A program made the position numbers and the translations under genes. From Rhizobium ecuadorense (GTDB lineage: Bacteria; Pseudomonadota; Alphaproteobacteria; Rhizobiales; Rhizobiaceae): a stretch of DNA of 64,000 nucleotides. The notes under the pieces were generated by a model. The model saw nothing but the letters and a program-made list of their open reading frames with translations. It did no database searches and was not told where the DNA came from. The stretch is from positions 1 to 64,000 of the forward strand of contig NZ_LFIO01000020.1 in assembly GCF_001187535.1 (NCBI RefSeq). The letters run 5' to 3'. Positions 51,552 to 58,831 of the stretch are shown piece by piece; position 1 is the stretch's first letter, and each line of letters begins with the position of its first letter.

Positions 51552-52701
51552 GCTGGCGACCGTCAGCCTCCTGGTGCTCGCCGCTGTGACGACCCCGACC
51601 GCCTACGCACAGGTGCCCGTCATAGACAACGCTCGTCTGAAGATCCAGCAGGAGACGTTGAACTGGTACAAGAGCTATGAGGCGGACACTCAAGGGGTAA
51701 AGGGCGCCACGGGCGGAACGACCGACAGCGTAGCACCCGGCCAAGGCTCGGGCGCACCGGCCGATTGTTCGGCGGAAGGTATGGCAGGAAACACAGCGCC
51801 CGCCGCACCATCGAAGCGGACCCCGAGCCAACAGGAGGTCGCTCGCATGGTCGAGGACGAGGCGCTCCGCCAGGGCGTCGATCCAAACTTTGCCATGGCG
51901 ATTGCCGAACAGGAATCGCGCTTCCGGCAATCCGCGCGTTCCGCCGTTGGCGCGACCGGCGTCATGCAGTTAATGCCGGGAACCGCGGCAGGTCTTGGCG
52001 TCAATCCCTATGACACGCGCGACAACATTCGCGGTGGCATCAAATACATCAAGCAACTCCAAGGGATGTTCGGCAATCGCTACGACCTGATTGCCGCCGG
52101 CTATAATGCAGGGCCGTATCGCCAGTCGCTGCAGAATGGACAGATCCCAAACATTCCCGAGACGCAGGACTACGTCAAAAAGGTTTCGGCCTATTACAGC
52201 CGCAACAAGGCGCAGAATGGCGACCGTACTCCTCCATCCGGCACTGAAGCCGAGCCGGAAACTGTCAGCGATAGCACGGGTTGCGGCGAACAGTTGAAGA
52301 AGGCCGTCGATCGCAACACAGAGGCACAGATCGAGCGCGGGAACGTGTGGAACGCGTTTGTCGAGAAGTCGACGGAAGCGAGCCAGCAATATTTGCAGCG
52401 TCTTCAGGCCGGGTTGCAATCGTCATCGGCGAACCTGCGCGGCGCTGCCGGCGGCAATGCGAAGGATCACGACGGTTCGCTTGTCATGGCGCAGATCCAA
52501 TGCCCGACGACGATCGCCGATACCGGCAGCACCCGCTGCTTCGCCGTGCCGTCGACGGCGACGACCGAACAGATCCAGGGCTGGCTTGAGGACCTGCAGG
52601 AACAGGCGCGCGTCAACGGCGACGTCGCGACCTTCTCGGTTATGCAGGATCCAGCACTGGGTCTGGTGACGGTCGTCGACGCCAGACCGACAGCAAACTG
52701 A
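51529..52701 (+). CDS. Second lytic transglycosylase of the virB operon
   Basis: The 390-residue protein has a signal peptide (MKTARLSELATVSLLVLAAV; cleavage after TAYA) and a central SLT domain at about 105-220: EDEALRQGVDPNFAMAIAEQ, ESRFRQSARSAVGATGVMQL, MPGTAAGLGVNPYDTRDNIR, YDLIAAGYNAGPYRQSLQNG. After it comes an extra C-terminal domain of 170 residues, partly coiled coil (FVEKSTEASQQYLQRLQAGL), of unknown role. It lies between virB4 and virB5, overlapping virB4. A second transglycosylase in the same operon is unusual; the C-terminal extension may anchor or regulate it. Confidence 0.88.
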   Translation: MKTARLSELATVSLLVLAAVTTPTAYAQVPVIDNARLKIQQETLNWYKSYEADTQGVKGATGGTTDSVAPGQGSGAPADCSAEGMAGNTAPAAPSKRTPSQQEVARMVEDEALRQGVDPNFAMAIAEQESRFRQSARSAVGATGVMQLMPGTAAGLGVNPYDTRDNIRGGIKYIKQLQGMFGNRYDLIAAGYNAGPYRQSLQNGQIPNIPETQDYVKKVSAYYSRNKAQNGDRTPPSGTEAEPETVSDSTGCGEQLKKAVDRNTEAQIERGNVWNAFVEKSTEASQQYLQRLQAGLQSSSANLRGAAGGNAKDHDGSLVMAQIQCPTTIADTGSTRCFAVPSTATTEQIQGWLEDLQEQARVNGDVATFSVMQDPALGLVTVVDARPTAN

Positions 52702-52723
52702 ACGAGCAAGAGAGGTTAGGCAC

Positions 52724-53515
52724 ATGAAGACATTCATTATCGCGGCGGCTCTTGGCATCATCGCCGCCTCGCACGCTTACGCGCAGGTGCCGGTCAAGGA
52801 TGCAGAGAACATATCTCTGAGCGAGGAGATCAAGCGGCTATCGTCGCAGATCCAGCAGGACACGTCAGTCGTCAAGGACAATACGACGAAGACGCTGCAG
52901 GCGATCACCGGCGATCGCACCCAGGATGCTAGCCAGTTTGCCAAGCTTGCGACTGGCAATGGTTTCAGCATGGGGCAGGCGCCGGATTTCAACAGCATCT
53001 TGTCCGGCAATCAAGCTGTGTTCGGCGGTATCGGCGGCCAGTTCCAGAATACGGCCGCCAAGCTGATCAATGGCTTGAATCTGGTGAAGATGATCGCCGA
53101 CACGGTCAAGGGGGGCGAGCTCTCCGGTGCCAACCAGGCTTATTCGCAAGGCATAAACGCCCTGACGACCATGACGGCGCTCACCGACGCGATGAATAGC
53201 GCCACCAAGGATAGACAGAACTCCTTCATGCAGGCGACACAGCAGGTCGGCACCGCGCAGGATCTGAAGGGAGCGCTGGAGCAGAACACCCAGATGGTGC
53301 TGCAGGGCAACCAGACCGCCAACGAGGCCGTCGGCTCGCTCAACAATCAGGTCATGCTGTTGAACCAACAATACAAGGCCGCGCTCGCGACGTCGTCTCA
53401 GAACCTCAAGACGTTCGCGACGCTCCCCGACAGCGTCATGCGTGATGACGGTGCCGGTCAGCAAGGCGTCTCCGTGCGGGATCAACTGAAGGCGTTCGAG
53501 GAGCAGTCACAGTGA
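52724..53515 (+). CDS. virB5: VirB5-like minor pilin / P-type T4SS protein
   Basis: A 263-residue secreted protein: signal peptide MKTFIIAAALGIIAASHAYA, then QVPVKDAENISLSEEIKRLS and a long alpha-helical body (KTLQAITGDRTQDASQFAKL; NGLNLVKMIADTVKGGELSG; NGQ-rich C-terminal helices). The TrbJ/VirB5 family puts this protein at the pilus tip. Its stop overlaps the GTG start of the small lipoprotein gene. Motifs in this family are weak; the call rests on helix pattern and operon position. Confidence 0.82.
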   Translation: MKTFIIAAALGIIAASHAYAQVPVKDAENISLSEEIKRLSSQIQQDTSVVKDNTTKTLQAITGDRTQDASQFAKLATGNGFSMGQAPDFNSILSGNQAVFGGIGGQFQNTAAKLINGLNLVKMIADTVKGGELSGANQAYSQGINALTTMTALTDAMNSATKDRQNSFMQATQQVGTAQDLKGALEQNTQMVLQGNQTANEAVGSLNNQVMLLNQQYKAALATSSQNLKTFATLPDSVMRDDGAGQQGVSVRDQLKAFEEQSQ

Positions 53516-53721
53516 GGCCGATCCTCGTCCTTGTCCTCGGCTGCGTGGCGCTTTCCGGCTGCGCCGGCAAACAAGAACAACTGGCGAAGTGCTCCGCCGA
53601 CGAGAACCCGATGCCAGCACTCGGCTTTGATAAGGAGCAGAAGCCTGGACCCGCTGAACAGGCATTGGCGGCAGCCGTCGTGAACGATTGCGGTCCCATG
53701 CGACCCGTCAATCAATTCTAG
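53512..53721 (+). CDS. Small lipoprotein, VirB7/entry-exclusion-like
   Basis: This 69-residue protein starts with GTG at 53512 inside the virB5 stop (GTGA). A short signal peptide with lipobox (MRPILVLVLGCVALSGCAGK, C17) is followed by a small polar domain with two more cysteines. Position between virB5 and virB6 is where VirB7-like or Eex lipoproteins are found. VirB7 stabilises VirB9 in the outer-membrane core; Eex blocks redundant transfer. The sequence alone cannot separate them. Confidence 0.75.
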   Translation: MRPILVLVLGCVALSGCAGKQEQLAKCSADENPMPALGFDKEQKPGPAEQALAAAVVNDCGPMRPVNQF

Positions 53722-53742
53722 AAGCCACTTACAGGATGCGAC

Positions 53743-54816
53743 ATGGATCCGGTCAGCTACGCGATCAATTTCTATGGCGATGCCTTGCGTTACTTCGACA
53801 AGGTCAACGAAGCGTCGCTGGAACGAGCCTGGGGTCTGTTTGCCGAAAACGGTAATCTCGTCTCCGGGATCCTGGCGCTCTTCCTCATCCTGTATTTTCT
53901 CTGGGGCGCGCTCGGGTTTTCCAGCGTATCGTTGCAGGACATGGCCGTCACGGCGTTCAAACTGGCGTTGGCCTATGCCCTGATCATGTCCTGGGCCACA
54001 TTCTACGACAATATCGGCCAGTTCGTGCTGTCGACGCCACAGGATCTCGGCTCAGCGATTTCCTCGGCAATGGGCGGGCAGTCTGCGGGCTCGGATCTCG
54101 CCAGCCAAGTCGCGTCGATGGCGCGCAAAGTCTACGACTTCGCCATGCAGCTCTTCAATTCCTACGAGTCCGGCTGGCTGCCGAACGTCACCGGCGCTGT
54201 CGTCGTCTTCATCGTGCTGGTCTTCGGCCTACTGCCTATGCTCTTGATCCTCACTGGCGTGACGCTGTTTGCCAAGATGATCACCGCGGTGATGCTGGCG
54301 ATCGGGCCGATCGCCATCCTCTGCTATTTCTTCGGCATCACGCGCTTCGTCTTCGACGCCTGGGTAAGGGGCGTCGCCTACGGCATGTTCATGCTTCTGT
54401 TCACCTACATCATGGCCGGGCTGTCGTTCGGCTTTCTGATCGGCATGATGGACACCATCAACGGTGACATGGCGACCAAGGAGAATGCGCTCGCGATCGT
54501 GCTCGCCATGGTTCTGTACCTGGCACTGATCTCCTACTTCATTTTTCAGGTTCCTGATTTTGCCCGCACCTTCGCTTACGGCGCTGCCATATCCGGGGTG
54601 CCGGGCGGGGGCGGCGTCGACGCGGCATATGGATCGGCACGGAGGGGACTGTCGGCCAGCAATTCGAGAGCCGGGCAGGCCGCAGCGGTTGCTCTTGGCA
54701 TGTTGGCAGGCCCCAGAGGCGCGGTAGCCGCAGCGGCGCTCGCCGGCAGCAGTAGCTTGGCAGGTGCGGGCGCACTCGGCCGCATGCTGACCAATCGGCG
54801 CCGCAACGGCGAATGA
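53743..54816 (+). CDS. virB6: VirB6-like polytopic channel protein
   Basis: The 357-residue protein (MDPVSYAINFYGDALRYFDK) has at least five membrane segments: VSGILALFLILYFLWGALGF, MAVTAFKLALAYALIMSWAT, VTGAVVVFIVLVFGLLPMLL, ILTGVTLFAKMITAVMLAIG, YGMFMLLFTYIMAGLSFGFL and IVLAMVLYLALISYFIF. This fits the TrbL/VirB6 family forming part of the inner-membrane channel. The C-terminal tail is glycine/alanine-rich. It shares ATGA with virB8. Confidence 0.92.
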   Translation: MDPVSYAINFYGDALRYFDKVNEASLERAWGLFAENGNLVSGILALFLILYFLWGALGFSSVSLQDMAVTAFKLALAYALIMSWATFYDNIGQFVLSTPQDLGSAISSAMGGQSAGSDLASQVASMARKVYDFAMQLFNSYESGWLPNVTGAVVVFIVLVFGLLPMLLILTGVTLFAKMITAVMLAIGPIAILCYFFGITRFVFDAWVRGVAYGMFMLLFTYIMAGLSFGFLIGMMDTINGDMATKENALAIVLAMVLYLALISYFIFQVPDFARTFAYGAAISGVPGGGGVDAAYGSARRGLSASNSRAGQAAAVALGMLAGPRGAVAAAALAGSSSLAGAGALGRMLTNRRRNGE

Positions 54817-55610
54817 CGATACGGCGACAGAGATGTTTCCACGATTTAGGCGCCCACGAATTTGAGGTTCGAAAATTGGCATTGTTCAAAAAGCAATTGA
54901 GGGCCGCCCCGGCCGATCATGTCCCCGGTCCGCAGCATATCTACGATCAGCATTTGTCTTGGGGAGAAAAGAACCGCTCGCTCAGGACCTTGATTGGTCT
55001 CATCCTGTTGGCCTTCGCCGTTGCCGGCTGGGTCGTCGCCGGCGTGCTTTCTTTTTCGGTGGCCCAGCTTTTCCCCCTTGTCCGCACCGAGGTCGTTCCT
55101 CTCATCGTCGACAAGAACACGGGATACATGGAAACCGTGACGTCGCTTGACAAAGATCGGTCGAGCGTCTCGGAAATGCAGGCCGTTCGGGCCTCCTTCG
55201 TCGGCAATTACGTCATTCGGCGGGAGACCTACGATCCGCGCTATCTGTCGGACAATTTCGACATGATCGCGCTTTGGTCGGAGCCGAACTCGGAAGCTTT
55301 TAAGGATTACGAGGAGTGGATGAACCCATCCAACCCACGAGGGCCTGTGAAAACCATGGGCGCGACCGGTGACATCCGTCCTGACATACTCTCGGTCAAT
55401 CCGCTCAATGCCTCGACCATGGCCGTCCGGTTTGAGACACGGGAGCGCCAACGTGGCGGTGACGTCGTTAATCGGTGGTCTGCAACGGTACGCTTTCGCC
55501 AGATCAATCTGCCGGCCAGCAACCGGGTTCGGCTTTACAATCCGCTCGGCTTTGTCGTTACCGAATATGTGAAGGTCCCGGAGACTATGCCGTCGGGGCT
55601 CGCCCCATGA
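54813..55610 (+). CDS. virB8: VirB8-like inner-membrane assembly protein
   Basis: The protein has one membrane helix (TLIGLILLAFAVAGWVVAGV) and a periplasmic NTF2-like domain (VPLIVDKNTGYMETVTSLDK; SFVGNYVIRRETYDPRYLSD; NASTMAVRFETRERQRGGDV; RFRQINLPASNRVRLYNPLG). VirB8 nucleates the T4SS core. The listed ATG overlaps virB6 (265 residues). An in-frame TTG at 54876 with a GAGG box would start ALFKKQLRAAP, closer to typical VirB8 N-termini, giving 244 residues; I cannot decide between them. Its stop overlaps virB9. Confidence 0.92.
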   Translation: MTIRRQRCFHDLGAHEFEVRKLALFKKQLRAAPADHVPGPQHIYDQHLSWGEKNRSLRTLIGLILLAFAVAGWVVAGVLSFSVAQLFPLVRTEVVPLIVDKNTGYMETVTSLDKDRSSVSEMQAVRASFVGNYVIRRETYDPRYLSDNFDMIALWSEPNSEAFKDYEEWMNPSNPRGPVKTMGATGDIRPDILSVNPLNASTMAVRFETRERQRGGDVVNRWSATVRFRQINLPASNRVRLYNPLGFVVTEYVKVPETMPSGLAP

Positions 55611-56440
55611 AGAGATGCGCCGCCGCATTTTCCCTCGTTCTGCTGCTGAGTCCAGCAGCCGTTCATGGCGAGCTCCTGGCACGGCCGGGCCGGCTTGACC
55701 CGCGCGTCCGGTCACTTCCGTATTCCGCCGAGCAGGTATTTCTCGTCACCGGCACCTATGGGCTGGTCACAACCATTCTCTTCGGTACTGACGAGGAAAT
55801 CACACAGGTCGTCGCGGGCGACACCGTCTCCTGGCAGATCCTCACCTCGGCCGACAGGCGTTCGTTGACATTGAAGCCGATGGAGAAGGACGCGGCGACC
55901 AATCTGTCGGTTGTGACCACGAAGCGAACCTATTCTTTCGATCTGCGCGTCAACGATAGCAAGGCGATGCAGAACCAGACCTTCAAGCTGACATTCACGT
56001 ATCCGGAAGATGCCGGCTTGAAAGGAACTGCCGAGCTCTGGAAGCAGGCTCAGGATGCCGAGCGCAATCCGAACATCAACAACATTCGTCGCGACAAGGT
56101 CAATTACGACTATGGCTTCAAAGGCAACGATGCCGCCAAGCCCCTGTGGGTCTTCGACGATGGGGTGAAGACCTTCATGAAGTTCACCGGCGACATCCCG
56201 GCGATCTTCATTGTCGACCCCAAGCGGAGCGAGAGCCTCGTGAACTATCGTCGGGAGGCCGATTACATCGTCATCGACAAGGTCTCGCGGCAGTGGTCCC
56301 TGCGCTTTGGGACGGAGGAGGAGACCTGCCTGTTCAATCTCCGGACTTCTCCCGCCGACACCCCGGCGCCCATCGAAGGCGCAGTCGCTCCGAAGCGGAT
56401 CGGAGCCGAAGCCGCCAACCAGCAACCCCAATCACGGTAG
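55607..56440 (+). CDS. virB9: VirB9-like outer-membrane core protein
   Basis: From ATG 55607 (ATGA overlap with virB8) the 277-residue protein has a signal peptide (MKRCAAAFSLVLLLSPAAVH) and the VirB9/CagX domain: RVRSLPYSAEQVFLVTGTYG, LVTTILFGTDEEITQVVAGD, RSLTLKPMEKDAATNLSVVT, KRTYSFDLRVND, then NYDYGFKGNDAAKPLWVFDD, AIFIVDPKRSESLVNYRREA and IVIDKVSRQWSLRFG. It binds VirB7 and VirB10 in the outer-membrane core complex. Confidence 0.95.
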   Translation: MKRCAAAFSLVLLLSPAAVHGELLARPGRLDPRVRSLPYSAEQVFLVTGTYGLVTTILFGTDEEITQVVAGDTVSWQILTSADRRSLTLKPMEKDAATNLSVVTTKRTYSFDLRVNDSKAMQNQTFKLTFTYPEDAGLKGTAELWKQAQDAERNPNINNIRRDKVNYDYGFKGNDAAKPLWVFDDGVKTFMKFTGDIPAIFIVDPKRSESLVNYRREADYIVIDKVSRQWSLRFGTEEETCLFNLRTSPADTPAPIEGAVAPKRIGAEAANQQPQSR

Positions 56441-56450
56441 GAGGTGCGCC

Positions 56451-57785
56451 ATGTCCGATCCCAGCTACCACTCGATCGACAACGATACCGCCATCGGCGG
56501 ACAGGTCAGACGTTCTGGCACCGGCATGATGCGGCCGATCGCGGTCGTTGCGGCGATCGCGGGCGTGGGCGCGGTCCTGTATTTCCTCCTGGCGAGCGGA
56601 GAGAGGGAGCCGGCGATCGACACGTCGCCGCGCGAAGAGTTTCGCCCGGCGCAGGTGCCGCGCAATGAAGGCTTCAGGACACCAGCGCCTCCGCCGTTGC
56701 CAACGGTCGTAGTCCCAGAGGCTCCGCCGCCGCCACCTCCGCCACCGCCCGCACCTGTCGTTCCCGCCACTGCTCCTGTAGCACCCCCGGCGGAAGTCGA
56801 TTGCACGCGAGGCAAGAACCCTGACAACCCGCGCTGTATCGAACTCGCGCGGGAGGCAAAGCTTCTGGAGCGCGTACGTTCGTCGGCCATGGTCTTCGAC
56901 CAATCAAACAGGACGACCGGTGCGGCCCAAGCGTCCCCCGATAGCGCGAGTGCCGGACCGTTTGGGTCAGGGGTTGGATCGGGGGCGCAGCCGAGCGCGG
57001 CGACGGATGGCAATGCGGCCGATAGTGACCGCGCGTTCTTAAAGGCGATGAGCGGGCAAGGCGTCGAAGTCTCTGTCGCCTCCGAGAACCGCCGCACCGA
57101 CGCCTGGATCCCCCAGGGCACGATGATCCGGGGAACGCTCGAGACAGCGATCAATTCCGATCTGGCCGGCATGGTCAAAGGGATTGTCCGCGAAGACGTC
57201 TATTCCTTTGACGGCCGTCGAATCCTTATCCCGGCCGGTTCCTCGCTGATCGGCGACTACAAGTCCGGGGTCGAACGGGGGCAGGAGCGTATCCTGATCG
57301 TCTGGACCCGCATGATCCGCGGGGACGGTGTCTCGGTGCAGCTTGGCTCCTACGGCACAGACCGGCTTGGCCGCTCGGGCATGACGGGTGTCGTCGACCG
57401 GAAATATTGGGAACGGTTCGGACCGCCGGCTCTGATGACGCTGATCGGCGGCGCCACGCAATATATCGCCCAGCTTGGTCAGAAGCCCGACCGGAATATC
57501 ACCATCGTCAACGACAGTGGCAGCGTCACCAGCATCCCTCAGGACAATGGCGACACGTCACAGGATCGCGCCCGGCAAATCGCCGCCGAGACCATCGCTT
57601 CCGGCATTCAACAGCTTGGCACGGAAGCCTTCCAGGATAGCCGCAACATCCGGCCGACCATCCACATCCCGCAGGGTTCCGACATCAACGTCTTCGTCAC
57701 ACGCGACCTCGACTTCGCAGACCTTTATCCTGATCCGGTTCGCGAGCGGTTCGAGAGCTTGCGCAAGCAGAGGTACGGCGAATGA
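56451..57785 (+). CDS. virB10: VirB10-like energy-coupling core protein
   Basis: The 444-residue protein has a short cytoplasmic start, one membrane helix (PIAVVAAIAGVGAVLYFLLA), a proline-rich periplasmic spacer (a run of eight to nine prolines near 95), and the C-terminal TrbI/VirB10 domain: DAWIPQGTMIRGTLETAINS, DLAGMVKGIVREDVYSFDGR, RILIPAGSSLIGDYKSGVER, GQERILIVWTRMIRGDGVSV, and NVFVTRDLDFADLYPDPV. It spans both membranes and transmits ATP-driven signals. It starts 10 nt after virB9 and overlaps virB11 by ATGA. Confidence 0.96.
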   Translation: MSDPSYHSIDNDTAIGGQVRRSGTGMMRPIAVVAAIAGVGAVLYFLLASGEREPAIDTSPREEFRPAQVPRNEGFRTPAPPPLPTVVVPEAPPPPPPPPPAPVVPATAPVAPPAEVDCTRGKNPDNPRCIELAREAKLLERVRSSAMVFDQSNRTTGAAQASPDSASAGPFGSGVGSGAQPSAATDGNAADSDRAFLKAMSGQGVEVSVASENRRTDAWIPQGTMIRGTLETAINSDLAGMVKGIVREDVYSFDGRRILIPAGSSLIGDYKSGVERGQERILIVWTRMIRGDGVSVQLGSYGTDRLGRSGMTGVVDRKYWERFGPPALMTLIGGATQYIAQLGQKPDRNITIVNDSGSVTSIPQDNGDTSQDRARQIAAETIASGIQQLGTEAFQDSRNIRPTIHIPQGSDINVFVTRDLDFADLYPDPVRERFESLRKQRYGE

Positions 57786-58831
57786 ACGCACGCCCTGCAA
57801 TCTCCGCGGAACGGCATTTTCTGGCCGAGGCGCTGGAACCCATCCGGGCCTTTCTCGACGATCCTGCCGTCGTCGAGATTTCCTGCCAGCGCAGCAACGA
57901 GATCTGGCTCGAGAAGATCGGCCAGCTCAGCATGGTCAGCCAACAGGTCGACGGCCTGGACCAGGACGCAATCCGCCACATGGCGTCTCGCGCGGCGTCT
58001 TTTACCAAGCAGACCGTCAACGCTGAGAACCCGCTGTTGTCGGCGACACTGACGGGCGGCGAGCGCGTGCAGTTCGTCCTCAGTCCGACGTCGGCGACGG
58101 GGCATGCCTTCTCGATCCGTAAGCAGTTCATTCGTCGCTTTGACCTGGACGACTACGAAAAGGCTGGCGCGTTTCGCTTCACTAAGGTCACTGGCGATGA
58201 CTATATCGATGACGTGGATATCGAGCTTTCAACGCTGCTCCGCGCCGGCAAGATTCGCGCTTTCCTGGAACTCGCGGCCGTCAATCACCGCAGTATGCTG
58301 ATTTCCGGTGGGACATCCACCGGCAAGACGACGTTTCTCAACACTATGCTGACTTCCATTCCAAACCAGGAACGCTTCATCCTGATGCAGGATACGGAGG
58401 AACTCGAACCGCGACAGGAAAATGTCGTGTCGCTGCTGGTCTCGAAGGGAGGCCAAGGGGAGGCCAGGGTCACCATGACTGATCTGCTGGCCACGGCGCT
58501 GCGGCTCAGGCCGGACAGGATCTTCATGGGCGAGCTGCGCGGCGACGAGGCTTTTGATTTCCTGAACGCGATCAACACCGGCCATCCCGGATCGATGTCG
58601 ACCATCCATGCGAACTCGCCGCACCATGCGTTCAACCGCCTGTCGACGCTGGTGCTCAACAGCAATGTCCGCATGGAGCGCGACGATATCATTCGATATA
58701 TCCGTTCGATCATCCCGATCGTGGTGCAGTTGAAGAAGAGCGATGCCGCCGGCGGCCGCGGCGTCAGCGAGATCTACTTTGCCGATGAGGTGGACAAAGA
58801 TGGCAAGCGTATTCACGTCAGCGGAGACTGA
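57782..58831 (+). CDS. virB11: VirB11-like hexameric ATPase
   Basis: A 349-residue traffic ATPase with an N-terminal domain (LAEALEPIRAFLDDPAVVEI; ERVQFVLSPTSATGHAFSIR) and the motor domain: MLISGGTSTGKTTFLNTML (Walker A near 175), QDTEELEPRQENVVSLLV (Asp box), RPDRIFMGELRGDEAFDFL (Walker B) and NTGHPGSMSTIHANSP (His box). It switches the VirB4/VirD4 engine between pilus building and DNA transfer. Its 3' end overlaps the virD4 start by 32 nt. Confidence 0.97.
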   Translation: MNARPAISAERHFLAEALEPIRAFLDDPAVVEISCQRSNEIWLEKIGQLSMVSQQVDGLDQDAIRHMASRAASFTKQTVNAENPLLSATLTGGERVQFVLSPTSATGHAFSIRKQFIRRFDLDDYEKAGAFRFTKVTGDDYIDDVDIELSTLLRAGKIRAFLELAAVNHRSMLISGGTSTGKTTFLNTMLTSIPNQERFILMQDTEELEPRQENVVSLLVSKGGQGEARVTMTDLLATALRLRPDRIFMGELRGDEAFDFLNAINTGHPGSMSTIHANSPHHAFNRLSTLVLNSNVRMERDDIIRYIRSIIPIVVQLKKSDAAGGRGVSEIYFADEVDKDGKRIHVSGD

